A stretch of DNA of 64,000 nucleotides from Rhodocyclaceae bacterium (GTDB lineage Bacteria > Pseudomonadota > Gammaproteobacteria > Burkholderiales > Rhodocyclaceae). The first letter of the stretch is position 1; each line of letters begins with the position of its first letter. The notes beneath the pieces are model-generated. The model was given only the letters and a program-made list of their open reading frames with translations. It was not told where the DNA came from and ran no database searches. This document shows, piece by piece, positions 28,987-37,523 of this stretch. The position numbers and the translations under genes are program-made. The stretch spans positions 1-64,000 of the forward strand of contig JAHDYG010000016.1 in assembly GCA_023383815.1 (NCBI GenBank), written 5' to 3'.

Positions 28987-30132
28987 TCAGGCTTCGACCG
29001 GAACACCCGGATCGAGCTTCTCGGGGACGGGCAGCTTCGTCGGCGGCTGCGGCGGCAAGCCACCATGGCTCATCCAGTGTCCGAGTTGATAGACGTAGGC
29101 CATCACTTCGGCCACCGCGGTGTAGAGTGCGGCCGGCACCGCCTCGCCCAGTTCGCAGTGCGCACACAACGCACGCGCCAGCGGCGGTGCCTCGAGCAAG
29201 GGCACCTTGTGCTCGCGCGCAATCTCGCGAATCTTCAGTGCAACCTCTCCACGCCCTTTCGCGACGACCACCGGAGCGCCCATGCGCTCGGCGTCGTACT
29301 TCAGTGCAACGGAAAAATGCGTCGGGTTGGTGACGACCACATCGGCCTTCGGCACTTCGGCCATCATGCGCCGCCGCGCCATCTCGCGCTGCACGCTGCG
29401 AATGCGGGCCTTGACATGCGGGTCGCCGTCCTGCTCCTTCGTTTCGCGCTTGACCTCGTCCTTCGTCATGCGCAGCTGGCGGTGGTATTGCCAGAGCTGG
29501 AACGGCACATCGAGCAAGGCCACGAGCGCCAGCCCGAGGATGATCAGCATCGACGAGAACACGAGCATCTGCATCAGATCGGGCATCGCACTGTCGATCG
29601 ATTGCGTCATCAGCGCGAACACATCATCCTTCACGCGCCAGACTGCAAGAACCCCCAGAGTGCCAACGATCAGCGCCTTGAGCACGGACTTGAACAGTTC
29701 GACGAGACCGTGGATGGAGAACATCCGGCCGAATCCCTTGATGGGATCCATGCGGTCGAGCTTCAGGCTCAGTACCTTGGCTGAGAAGACGAATCCTCCC
29801 AGCATGATCGGTGCCGCCACTGCGGCGACCAGCAGCAGACCGAACAGCGGCATCAGGGTCAGCAGGGTCTGGGTCATCAGGCGCCCGAGCACCTGGACCA
29901 TCAGCTCGGGATCGAACGCCAGCGATCGGTCGAACGCGAAACCCTGGCGAAGCACGCCGAGCACGCGTTCGCCCATCCATCCGCCCATCATCCAGACCGC
30001 CGTCACCCCGGTGATCAGAACCATGAAGGTCGACAACTCACGCGACTGCGGAACCTGGCCTTCCTCGCGGGCCTTCTGCAGTCGCGTAGACGTAGGTTGT
30101 TCGGTCTTCTCGAGGTCGCTTTCCTCGGCCAT
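28987..30132 (-). CDS. flhB: Flagellar export switch protein FlhB
   Basis: Substrate-specificity switch of the export apparatus. 381 residues. It begins MAEESDLEKTEQPTSTRLQKA. Four membrane helices lie in the first ~215 residues. The autocleavage site NPTH is at 269-272 within VVVTNPTHFSVAL. The C-terminus has a short proline-rich tail. It is the first gene of the minus-strand unit flhB-flhA-flhF-flhG-fliA-motC; the 148 bp upstream of it hold the best candidate region for that unit's promoter. Confidence 0.97.
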   Translation of the reverse strand: MAEESDLEKTEQPTSTRLQKAREEGQVPQSRELSTFMVLITGVTAVWMMGGWMGERVLGVLRQGFAFDRSLAFDPELMVQVLGRLMTQTLLTLMPLFGLLLVAAVAAPIMLGGFVFSAKVLSLKLDRMDPIKGFGRMFSIHGLVELFKSVLKALIVGTLGVLAVWRVKDDVFALMTQSIDSAMPDLMQMLVFSSMLIILGLALVALLDVPFQLWQYHRQLRMTKDEVKRETKEQDGDPHVKARIRSVQREMARRRMMAEVPKADVVVTNPTHFSVALKYDAERMGAPVVVAKGRGEVALKIREIAREHKVPLLEAPPLARALCAHCELGEAVPAALYTAVAEVMAYVYQLGHWMSHGGLPPQPPTKLPVPEKLDPGVPVEA

Positions 30133-30233
30133 CGCCGGCTCCCGCCCCCTTCACCGGAACCCGTCCCGGACTCGGTACGGATACAGGGGGGCATGCGGCA
30201 ATTATGGCCGCCACCCGGCAAGCACTGCCGCCC

Positions 30234-30249
30234 GATAAGGGGGCGGAAA
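30234..30249. promoter_or_regulatory. GATAAGGGGGCGGAAA motif upstream of flhB, shared with the flgB/flgA region
   Basis: A 16-bp element 102-117 bp upstream of flhB, nearly identical to GATAAGGGGCGGAA at 13461-13474 upstream of flgB and in the same orientation relative to its gene. Here it also forms the right side of a small hairpin (CCGCCC-7 nt-GGGCGG). About 20 bp closer to flhB, the minus strand reads TGGC-8 bp-TTGC at 30198-30213, a sigma54-like element with a spacer 1 bp too long. Role inferred, possibly activator binding. Confidence 0.3.
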
Positions 30250-30280
30250 CACCCTCTATTCGGAACTTCGGACAGGTCGC

Positions 30281-30736
30281 TCAGCGCCCCGCTGGAAGTC
30301 GTGCAAGGCCCGAAATCCTCATTCCCGGCGAGATGCCGCGCGCCGAGAACCACCCCCGGTTCATCTCCAGCGCGTAGCGGGCGTCCCCCGCCGCGCAGTG
30401 ACTATCCTCGGTCTGCGGCTGCATGGATTCGATGTTGAGGATGCGTCCATCCGCGTCCAGAAAGGCGACCGACAACGGAATCAGCGTGTTTCGCATCCAC
30501 ATGCAGTGGCGGGCATCCTGGGTGAACACGAAGACCATCCCGCGCCCTTCAGGCATGGAACGGCGGTGCATCAGGCCCGTCTGCCGGGTTTCTGGGGTAT
30601 GCGCCAGTTCAGCCTGGATGCGATACATCCCCGCCGTGAGCTCGACCACCGGCAACTCGGCATGCAGCGGCGCCGCCGCCAGTAGGGTCATCACACCGAC
30701 GAAGGCCCGGGCGCGCTTCAGGAAGGAACGGATCAT
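30281..30736 (-). CDS. DUF192 family secreted protein
   Basis: 151 residues with a cleavable signal peptide (RAFVGVMTLLAAAPLHAE). The mature part is a DUF192 domain with its conserved phrases: RQTGLMHRRSMPEGRGMVFVF, MWMRNTLIPLSVAFLD and the closing ALEMNRGWF before a Gly-rich end. The family forms a small beta fold of unknown function. It is encoded 35 bp after the pseudouridine synthase gene on the same strand. Confidence 0.9.
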   Translation of the reverse strand: MIRSFLKRARAFVGVMTLLAAAPLHAELPVVELTAGMYRIQAELAHTPETRQTGLMHRRSMPEGRGMVFVFTQDARHCMWMRNTLIPLSVAFLDADGRILNIESMQPQTEDSHCAAGDARYALEMNRGWFSARGISPGMRISGLARLPAGR

Positions 30737-30771
30737 CGCAGACTCGCTTCAGGTTGCCGAAGTGGGAAATT

Positions 30772-31356
30772 CTATCCATCCAGGGCGGGAACTCGCCCCC
30801 TTGCATCTTCCCCGGCCGGATCGCCGTCACGCCACTCGCCCGGTGCAAGCCCGGCGATCGACCAGCCACCGATCTGCGTCCGGATCAGGCGCAAGGTCGG
30901 ATGACCGACCCTGGCCGTCATTCTGCGCACCTGGCGGTTCTTGCCCTCCCGCAACACGATCCGCAGCCACGACGTTGGAATGCTCCGGCGAAAACGAACC
31001 GGAGGATCACGCGGCCAGAGCCAGCCAGGTTCATCGACCCGCTCGGCCTCGCACGGCCGGCTCACGAAATCGCCAAGGTCCAGACCGCGGCGAAGGCTGG
31101 CGAGCGCGGATTCATCCGCCGTCCCCTCAACCTGCACAAGATAGACCTTGGGGGCCTTGTGCCGCGGATCCGCGATCCTGTGCTGCAGCCGCCCATCGTC
31201 GGTGAGCAGCAGCAACCCCTCGCTGTCGGTATCAAGGCGACCAGCCGGATAGACACCGGGCACGGCGACGAAATCCTTCAGGGTCAGTCGCGCGCCATCG
31301 CCCGAGAACTGGCACAGCACACCGAAAGGCTTGTTGAAGAGAATCAGGCGGGACAT
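30772..31356 (-). CDS. rluE: rRNA pseudouridine synthase, RsuA/RluE family
   Basis: Isomerises a uridine in rRNA. 194 residues from ATG 31356 (MSRLILFNKPFGVLCQF). There is no N-terminal S4 domain, which with the short length points to RluE (23S rRNA U2457) rather than RsuA or RluB. The catalytic motif is GRLDTDSEGLLLLTDDG, with Asp in RLD. KVYLVQVEG and LREGKNRQVRRMTA are also conserved. The exact target base is inferred. tRNA-Ser lies 31 bp upstream on the same strand. Confidence 0.87.
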   Translation of the reverse strand: MSRLILFNKPFGVLCQFSGDGARLTLKDFVAVPGVYPAGRLDTDSEGLLLLTDDGRLQHRIADPRHKAPKVYLVQVEGTADESALASLRRGLDLGDFVSRPCEAERVDEPGWLWPRDPPVRFRRSIPTSWLRIVLREGKNRQVRRMTARVGHPTLRLIRTQIGGWSIAGLAPGEWRDGDPAGEDARGRVPALDG

Positions 31357-31387
31357 GGGCGTGCCGTCGCGTGAAACGGCCAAACCG

Positions 31388-31477
31388 TGGCGGAGGCGGT
31401 GAGATTCGAACTCACGAGGGGCGTGAACCCCTGCCGGTTTTCAAGACCGGTGCATTCAACCACTCTGCCACACCTCC
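31388..31477 (-). tRNA. tRNA-Ser (anticodon TGA)
   Basis: 90 nt including an encoded CCA at 31388-31390. The acceptor stem pairs GGAGGTG with the 3' CACCGCCTCCG side, the T-arm contains GTTCGAATC, and the anticodon loop reads CTTGAAA, giving TGA. A long variable arm (GGCAGGGGTTCACGCCCCTC region) is typical of tRNA-Ser. Confidence 0.97.
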
Positions 31478-31488
31478 GGGGAGCGCGA

Positions 31489-31517
31489 AGTATACCGGGT
31501 GCGGATCGCGGCGTCAT
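31489..31517 (-). promoter_or_regulatory. Sigma70 promoter of tRNA-Ser
   Basis: On the minus strand the -10 is TATACT (31489-31494) and the -35 is ATGACG (31512-31517), with a 17 bp spacer. The start would fall about 5 bases before the mature tRNA 5' end. It overlaps the stop of rlmD. Confidence 0.5.
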
Positions 31518-32836
31518 CCGCCCTCCGGACGCCCGGCGCAGCGCTCGAAGAGCGCAATGGATTCCACGTGCGAGGTCTGCGGGAACATGTTGGCGATTCC
31601 GGCGCCACTCAGGACGTAACCCTTTTCGTGCACCAGCACCGCAGCATCACGCGCCAGCGTGGCCGGATTGCAGGAGACATAGACGATCCGCGCGGGCGAC
31701 TGGGCGGGCCCGAGCGCCTTGACGACGGCGATCGCGCCCTCGCGTGGCGGATCGATGAGCATCGCCGACAGCGAACCCAGCGCTGCCAGACTGTCTTCCG
31801 TCGCTTCGAACAGGTTTGCTGCGTGGAACTCGCAGTTCCGATCGAGACCGTTGGCACGTGCGTTGTCGCTCGCTCGTTGCACGAGCACATCGCTGCCCTC
31901 GATGCCGATGACGTGCGCACCGGCTCGGGCGATCGGAAGGCTGAAATTGCCGAGTCCGCAGAACAGGTCGGCGATCCGCTCGCCGGCCCGCGGCTGCAGC
32001 ACCTGCATCGCGCGACGCATCAGGGCCCGGTTGATCGCAAAATTGACCTGCGTGAAATCGGTCGGGCGAAACTGCAACCGAACGCCGAACTCCGGTAGCG
32101 AGTAGGCAAGCGCCGGCGCTTCGAGCGGATGGAGACGATACGCGGTGGCCGGCCCGCCCGGTTGCAGCCACACTTGCATGGCGCTGCGCTCCGAGAACGC
32201 GCGCAGCCGTGCTTCGTCGGCTGCCGTCAGCGGCTGGAGGATGCGAAACACCAGCACGGTCCCCTCGTCCCCGACTGCCAGCTCGATCTGCGGCAACCGA
32301 TCCGGAATCGACAAGCCGGCAATCAGCTCCCGCAGTTCAGGAATGCGGGCAGAGACGTGCGGCGGCAGGATTGCGCAGCTACGCAGGTCGGCGATGTAGC
32401 TGCTGCGCCGCTCATGAAATCCGACCAGGACTCCGCCCTTCTTCGGCACCAGGCGCACACCGATCCGGGCGCGGTAGCGGTAGCCCCAGGCGGGGCCGTC
32501 GAGCGCCGGATAGAGAATGCCAGGACGGATCCGGCCGATGTGCCAGAGCGCGTCTTCGAGGATGCGCTGCTTGACCGCCGCCTGCGCCCCCGCATCGAGG
32601 TGCTGCAACGAGCACCCGCCACAGACCCCGAAATGGCCGCAGCGCGGGACGACGCGCTGAGCGCTCGGGTCGATCACCGTCGTCGCCTGCGCGATCGCGT
32701 AGTTCGGTTTGCTGCGCAGCACTTCGTAGTCGACCCGCTCGCCCGGCAACGCACCATCGATGAACACGGCCTTGCCGTCGACACGCGCGACGCCGCGGCC
32801 TTCGTGATCGAGGGAGTCAATGCGCGCGACAGGCAT
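31514..32836 (-). CDS. rlmD: 23S rRNA (uracil-1939-C5)-methyltransferase
   Basis: SAM- and Fe-S-dependent methylation of U1939 in 23S rRNA. 440 residues from ATG 32836 (MPVARIDSLDHEGRGVAR), giving an N-terminal TRAM domain. The 4Fe-4S cysteines are in CGHFGVCGGCSLQH plus a later Cys in SCAILPP. The methyltransferase domain has DLFCGLGNFSLPIA, LIDPPREGA and the nucleophile motif VSCNPATLARD. It is divergent from the gene at 32928. Confidence 0.95.
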   Translation of the reverse strand: MPVARIDSLDHEGRGVARVDGKAVFIDGALPGERVDYEVLRSKPNYAIAQATTVIDPSAQRVVPRCGHFGVCGGCSLQHLDAGAQAAVKQRILEDALWHIGRIRPGILYPALDGPAWGYRYRARIGVRLVPKKGGVLVGFHERRSSYIADLRSCAILPPHVSARIPELRELIAGLSIPDRLPQIELAVGDEGTVLVFRILQPLTAADEARLRAFSERSAMQVWLQPGGPATAYRLHPLEAPALAYSLPEFGVRLQFRPTDFTQVNFAINRALMRRAMQVLQPRAGERIADLFCGLGNFSLPIARAGAHVIGIEGSDVLVQRASDNARANGLDRNCEFHAANLFEATEDSLAALGSLSAMLIDPPREGAIAVVKALGPAQSPARIVYVSCNPATLARDAAVLVHEKGYVLSGAGIANMFPQTSHVESIALFERCAGRPEGG

Positions 32837-32927
32837 GGAAAACTCGGTTGAAAGGTTGTAAGTTGGAGGGGCATCGCGGCCTGCGGCCCCTGCCGGCCGG
32901 CGTTGCATCCTTCCCGGAGCCCCGCGC

Positions 32928-33410
32928 ATGCCGACCGAGCACCCATTCGACACCTATGCCGAGTATCGCAAGGCCGTACTGGAACTGTTGCGCAGCGCCC
33001 GGCAGACGATCGTCCTCTTCGACCCCGACCTGAGCCAGACGGGGATCGAATCGCTGCATGGCGCTGAAGCGATCGCGGCCTTTTGCGAGCGAACGACGTT
33101 TCCCGAGAGTCTGCGCATCGCGCTGCACTCTCCCCGGTACGTCGAACGCGAATGTCCGCGCCTGCTCCGTCTCGTATCGCAGTTCGGACACCGGATCACG
33201 ATCCGGATCACCTCTGCCCGCTTCCGGAACCAGGAACAGCCGTTCCTGGTCGTCGATGGCGAACACTACGTGACACGCTTCCATCAGGACGATCCACGCG
33301 GAAAACTGTGCATGGAAGACGGCGAGGGTGCCGCAACACTCCTGTCCCACTTCGAAATCCTGTGGCAGCACGCGCGCCCCGGACCGACCGGGACGCCGCT
33401 CGGGATCTAG
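32928..33410 (+). CDS. Small protein of unknown function, phospholipase D-like strand pattern
   Basis: 160 residues; GGAG 8 bp before the ATG. The start FDTYAEYRKAVLELLRSARQTIVLFDPDLSQTGI-type pattern (helix, then a hydrophobic strand ending in Asp-rich LFDPDL) and the strand PFLVVDGEHYVTRFHQDD resemble half of a PLD fold, but no HxKxxxxD motif is present, so a PLD activity is not supported. A DUF7931-type domain is possible; I could not verify that name. It is divergent from rlmD and converges with bamC. Confidence 0.7.
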   Translation: MPTEHPFDTYAEYRKAVLELLRSARQTIVLFDPDLSQTGIESLHGAEAIAAFCERTTFPESLRIALHSPRYVERECPRLLRLVSQFGHRITIRITSARFRNQEQPFLVVDGEHYVTRFHQDDPRGKLCMEDGEGAATLLSHFEILWQHARPGPTGTPLGI

Positions 33411-33426
33411 CGCCTGGAAAGCCGGC

Positions 33427-34578
33427 TCAGCGCAACTGCTCCTGGAGCAGCGCCAGCATGCGCTGCGCGGTCGGCGAGACGTCCTGGCCGCCTTCACGGG
33501 TCAGGACCGAGACCCGGGAACTCGTGCCCGTTCCAGAAACGAGGATGCGATACTCGCTCCCACCCTTGGCCGCACCCGTGTCGCGGTCACGCCAGAACGC
33601 CAGCCGCGCGAGCAGACCTTCCTGGTTTCCACTGCGCGCCTCGGCATCCGGGTCGATGTACCGCACAAAGAACAGCCCTTTCGAACGATCCCGATCCTCG
33701 ACCGTGAACCCGATCCGGTCCAGCGCCAGACCTACCCTGCGCCAGGCACGATCGAACGACTCATCCAGACTCAGGTAACGCTCACCGCCCGCACCGGTCG
33801 CGAGGGTCGCCCGTTCCGCCGCAGCCGGCGCCGACAACATCGCGGTTGCGCGCTCTTCCTGCACACCGAGATGAATCATCAGGCGCCGCAGCATCTCGGC
33901 TTCCAGCTCAGGATCTGCCGGCCGGGGCTGCCAGATCGTGCTGTCCTTGGCTTCGCTCGAATAGACTTCGATCATGCCGCGATGACTGACGTAGATCTCG
34001 ACGGTCCCGGGCTCCTTGCCTTGCTCGATACGAGTGCGGAACCGGTCACGTTCGGCCGTAGAGAACAGGCCGTCGAGCACTTTCCCCAATGCGGCGCGCA
34101 CGAAATCCTGGGGGATCTTGGCGCGATCCTCGGCCCAGTCCGTCTCCATCACACCGATGTTCGGATTGTCGACGTTGAGGATGAAACCGAGTCCGAGCCA
34201 GAAATCCTTGAGATCCTGCCACAGCGCCTCCGGTGCACCGGGCACGACAAGCCAGCGCTGGCTGCCGGCACGCTCGATGCGCATGCGCTCGTCGACTGCC
34301 GCCAGCACCCCCGGGGTCGTCGCCCGCCCAGGCTGCGCCTCGCGCTCGCTGGCATACGCCGAGTACGTTGCCACGCCCCGCGCACCGCCTCCAGGCACCA
34401 CATACCGCTCATCCCGCCCCGGAGAGGTCAGATCGGGCGGAATTTCCAGTGGGGTGATCTGGCGTGCGCTCTTGTAGTCGATCTTCTTCGACTCCAGGAC
34501 CGTACCGGAACAACCCGCGACACCAATGGCCAGCGCGAGCAGCGAAACGGACGTGCGTATCTTCGGATTCTTGAGCAT
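33427..34578 (-). CDS. bamC: Outer membrane assembly lipoprotein BamC
   Basis: Lipoprotein of the BAM complex that inserts beta-barrel proteins. 383 residues from ATG 34578, with lipobox GVAGC (Cys23). The N-terminal unstructured region contains the BamD-binding style LEIPPDLTSP. Two helix-grip domains follow (WLVVPGAPEALWQDLKDFW; RYLSLDESFDRAWRRVGLAL), and GLFFVRYIDPD is typical of betaproteobacterial BamC. It is 17 bp after dapA, the common dapA-bamC order. Confidence 0.92.
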   Translation of the reverse strand: MLKNPKIRTSVSLLALAIGVAGCSGTVLESKKIDYKSARQITPLEIPPDLTSPGRDERYVVPGGGARGVATYSAYASEREAQPGRATTPGVLAAVDERMRIERAGSQRWLVVPGAPEALWQDLKDFWLGLGFILNVDNPNIGVMETDWAEDRAKIPQDFVRAALGKVLDGLFSTAERDRFRTRIEQGKEPGTVEIYVSHRGMIEVYSSEAKDSTIWQPRPADPELEAEMLRRLMIHLGVQEERATAMLSAPAAAERATLATGAGGERYLSLDESFDRAWRRVGLALDRIGFTVEDRDRSKGLFFVRYIDPDAEARSGNQEGLLARLAFWRDRDTGAAKGGSEYRILVSGTGTSSRVSVLTREGGQDVSPTAQRMLALLQEQLR

Positions 34579-34595
34579 CGAGCGATCCTGAGTAA

Positions 34596-35474
34596 TCAAA
34601 CATTGATGCCGGCGCGCCGCATCGCATCGCGCACCCGGTCGTGGAAACACTCCGACAGCGGCGTGAGCGGCAAACGGATACCGGCGCCGATGAGGCCCAT
34701 GCGGTGCACGGCCCATTTCACCGGAATCGGATTGGCCTCGCAGAACAGATGTCTGTGCAGGTCAACGAGGCGTGCATTGATCTCGCGCGCGCGCCGTCCG
34801 TCGCCTTCGCGTGCCGCGCTGCACAGTTCATGCATCGCGCGCGGCGCGACGTTGGCCGTCACGGAAATGGCGCCATGTCCACCGAGCATCAGGAAGGCCA
34901 GCGCCGTCATGTCGTCGCCGGTATAGAGCGCGAATCCCTCCGGCGCGCGATCGGCAAGGTCACATGCGCGATCGATGCTGCCGGTCGCGTCCTTGATGCC
35001 GACGATGGTCGGAATCTCGGCGAGACGCAAGGCGGTGTCGTTCGACAGATCCGCCACCGTGCGACCCGGGACGTTGTACAGGATCAGTGGCAGCTCGACC
35101 GCCTCGGCAATCGTGCGAAAGTGGCGATACAGCCCTTCCTGGGTCGGCTTGTTGTAGTAGGGGACGACCGAAAGATGCGCATCGGCACCGGCCTTCGCAG
35201 CAAAACGGGCCAGCTCGACCGCTTCCCGCGTCGAATTGGCCCCAGTTCCGGCGATGACGGGAATGCGCCCAGCAGCATGCTCGACCGCTGCACGAATCAG
35301 CTCGCAGTGTTCTTCGACGTTCACGGTCGGCGACTCGCCAGTGGTGCCGACGATCACGATGCCATCCGTGCCTTCCGCGACGTGGAAATCGATCAGCCCC
35401 CTCAGGCGCTCGAAATCCAGCCGGCCGTCCTCGAGCATCGGAGTGACGATCGCGACAATTGAACCGGTAATCAT
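34596..35474 (-). CDS. dapA: 4-hydroxy-tetrahydrodipicolinate synthase
   Basis: Condenses pyruvate with aspartate semialdehyde in the lysine/diaminopimelate pathway. 292 residues. The Schiff-base lysine is K161 (IVGIKDATG), Tyr133 is in LYNVPGRT, and Thr44/Thr45 are in VGTTGE, all at the E. coli positions. Likely cotranscribed with bamC downstream. Confidence 0.97.
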   Translation of the reverse strand: MITGSIVAIVTPMLEDGRLDFERLRGLIDFHVAEGTDGIVIVGTTGESPTVNVEEHCELIRAAVEHAAGRIPVIAGTGANSTREAVELARFAAKAGADAHLSVVPYYNKPTQEGLYRHFRTIAEAVELPLILYNVPGRTVADLSNDTALRLAEIPTIVGIKDATGSIDRACDLADRAPEGFALYTGDDMTALAFLMLGGHGAISVTANVAPRAMHELCSAAREGDGRRAREINARLVDLHRHLFCEANPIPVKWAVHRMGLIGAGIRLPLTPLSECFHDRVRDAMRRAGINV

Positions 35475-35553
35475 CAGGGTGACCCCCGGGAAAATAAAAT
35501 CAGGATTCTACCTGAAGCACGCCGGACGGCGAGCCCTGCGACCCGCAGCCGCC

Positions 35554-36480
35554 TCAGAGATCGGCCAGCGCCTTGACGTGCGCGACGACCGAGCGCCCGA
35601 GCGCAGACAGCGCGTACCCGCCTTCCAGAATGGACACGATGCGCCCGTGACCACATTCCCGTGCAAGCCGTTTCAACTGATCCGTCACCCACACGTAGTC
35701 GGACTCCACGAGCCCGCACGAACCCATGTCGTCCTCGTAATGGGCGTCGAATCCGGCCGAGATGAACAGCATCTGCGGCTGGTGGCGCCGCAATGCTGGT
35801 AGCCACTGGTCGCTGACGACCTGGCGGAAGGCATCGCCACGCGTGCCAGCCGGCACCGGCACGTTCACCATGTGGGGCGCCGGATTGTCGGCTCCCGAAT
35901 AAGGATAGAACGGGTGCTGGAAAACGCTCGCCATCATCACGCGCGGATCATCGCGGAACACGTCCTCCGTCCCGTTGCCGTGATGAACATCGAAGTCGAT
36001 CACCGCTACGCGCTCCAGTCCGTGGGCCTCGAGCGCATGGCGCGCGGCGATCGCAACGTTGTTGAGAAAGCAGAACCCCATCGCGCGCGACCGCTCGGCA
36101 TGATGTCCAGGCGGCCGAACCGCGCAGAAGGCATTCTCGATCTCGCCACGCATCACCAGGTCTGTCGCCAGGATGCCGGCCCCCGCAGCACGCAGCGCCG
36201 CGCGCAGCGTGTGCGGATTCATCGCGGTATCCGGATCGAGGTGACGGATCCCATGCTCTGGAACCTGCTCGAGCAGCGAATCGAGGTATTCGGCCGGGTG
36301 CGCCCGTTCCATCTGTTCGCGCGTGACATCAGGCGCATCGTAGAACGAGAGGTAGAGATCGAGCCCGGCCGCGATCAGACGATCATTGATCGCGGCAAGG
36401 CGGTCAGGACATTCGGGATGAAAGCTGCCCATTTCGTGCAGCCAGCAATCGCGGTGCGTGATGAACGCCGTGCTTGTCAT
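35554..36480 (-). CDS. Histone deacetylase-family (acetylpolyamine/acetoin-type) hydrolase
   Basis: Zinc-dependent deacetylase of the HDAC superfamily, 308 residues from ATG 36480. The catalytic His pair is in RPPGHHAE and the zinc ligands are in VIDFDVHHGNGTEDVF and SAGFDAHYED. The substrate in bacteria is usually unknown (acetylated polyamines, acetoin utilisation or proteins); nothing nearby points to one. It lies 79 bp upstream of dapA on the same strand and is divergent from moxR. Confidence 0.9.
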   Translation of the reverse strand: MTSTAFITHRDCWLHEMGSFHPECPDRLAAINDRLIAAGLDLYLSFYDAPDVTREQMERAHPAEYLDSLLEQVPEHGIRHLDPDTAMNPHTLRAALRAAGAGILATDLVMRGEIENAFCAVRPPGHHAERSRAMGFCFLNNVAIAARHALEAHGLERVAVIDFDVHHGNGTEDVFRDDPRVMMASVFQHPFYPYSGADNPAPHMVNVPVPAGTRGDAFRQVVSDQWLPALRRHQPQMLFISAGFDAHYEDDMGSCGLVESDYVWVTDQLKRLARECGHGRIVSILEGGYALSALGRSVVAHVKALADL

Positions 36481-36603
36481 ACCCCTCCCTGTCAGGGCCG
36501 GAAGAACTTTGGTCTGCGTTCGGCTTCCAACCATCCGGTCGGCGGCGGCCTGTCCGCTGGTCTATTATCGCCGCTTCGAATCCAATTTTACAGTGATCGG
36601 AAA

Positions 36604-37521
36604 ATGCCCCAGATCGATGTTCGCCCCTTGCTCGAAGCCGCCAACCGGATCATCCTGGGCAAGGAACACAGCCTGCGTCTTGCGCTTGCATGCCTCATCG
36701 CACGCGGCCACCTTCTGATCGAGGACATCCCCGGGGTGGGCAAGACCATTCTGGCCCACACGATCGCGCAACTGGTCGGACTGGAGTTCCAGCGCATCCA
36801 GTTCACCAGCGACCTCCTCCCGGCCGACATCCTGGGCGTATCGATCTTCGATGCCGAACAGCACAGCTTCCGCTTTCACCCCGGGCCCGTCTTTGCCCAG
36901 CTCATTCTGGCCGACGAGATCAACCGCGCCACACCCAAGACCCAGAGCGCCTTGCTGGAAACGATGGAAGAGCATCAGGTCACGGCCGACGGCCAGACCT
37001 TTGCACTGCCGAGCCCGTTCTTTGTCATCGCGACCCAGAATCCGGCGGACCAGATCGGGACCTTTCCGTTGCCGGAAAGCCAACTCGATCGCTTCCTGAT
37101 GCGCATCGAACTGGGGTATCCCGACCGTGAAGCCGAGCGGGCGCTGTTGATGGGCGAAGATCGCCGCCGCATGCTCGAGCGCCTCGCGCCTGTGCTCCAG
37201 CCACAGGACCTGCAGGCGTTGCAACGGGCAGCCGACGCGATCACGGTTTCCCCCCGATTGATCGATTACACACAATCGTTGCTGGCCGCATCGCGCCAGA
37301 GCCCGGATCTTCGCAATGGACTCAGCCCTCGCGCCGGACTGGGCCTGCTCGCCGCGGCACGCGCATGGGCGCTGACCGATGGTCGCGACTACGCACTCCC
37401 CGAAGATCTGCAGGCGGTCTTTCCTCATGTTGCCGGACATCGATTGCGGATCGCGGGCGAAGAGCGCCCGGTGCCGGCAGAGACCTTGCGCGCCCTCATC
37501 CAGAGCGTCAAGCTGGACTGA
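36604..37521 (+). CDS. MoxR-family AAA+ ATPase
   Basis: Chaperone-like AAA+ ATPase, 305 residues from ATG 36604 (MPQIDVRPLLEAANRIILG). Walker A is GVGKT (44-48) and Walker B is LADEINRA (D104, E105). EEHQVTADG, ATQNPADQIGTFPLPESQLDRF and the C-terminal lid ending SVKLD complete the MoxR signature. It is first in a moxR-DUF58-transglutaminase operon; the next start codon is 2 bp after its stop. Confidence 0.93.
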   Translation: MPQIDVRPLLEAANRIILGKEHSLRLALACLIARGHLLIEDIPGVGKTILAHTIAQLVGLEFQRIQFTSDLLPADILGVSIFDAEQHSFRFHPGPVFAQLILADEINRATPKTQSALLETMEEHQVTADGQTFALPSPFFVIATQNPADQIGTFPLPESQLDRFLMRIELGYPDREAERALLMGEDRRRMLERLAPVLQPQDLQALQRAADAITVSPRLIDYTQSLLAASRQSPDLRNGLSPRAGLGLLAAARAWALTDGRDYALPEDLQAVFPHVAGHRLRIAGEERPVPAETLRALIQSVKLD

Positions 37522-37523
37522 CG

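Noticed and set aside
26988..29333. 781-codon plus-strand frame opposite flhA/flhB
   Set aside because: Antisense to conserved FlhA/FlhB; composition is His/Asp/Arg/Gln-rich, typical of a shadow frame.
30198..30213. Sigma54-like TGGC-8 bp-TTGC before flhB
   Set aside because: GG and GC are 11 bp apart instead of 10, so it was not called as a promoter; kept only as a remark.
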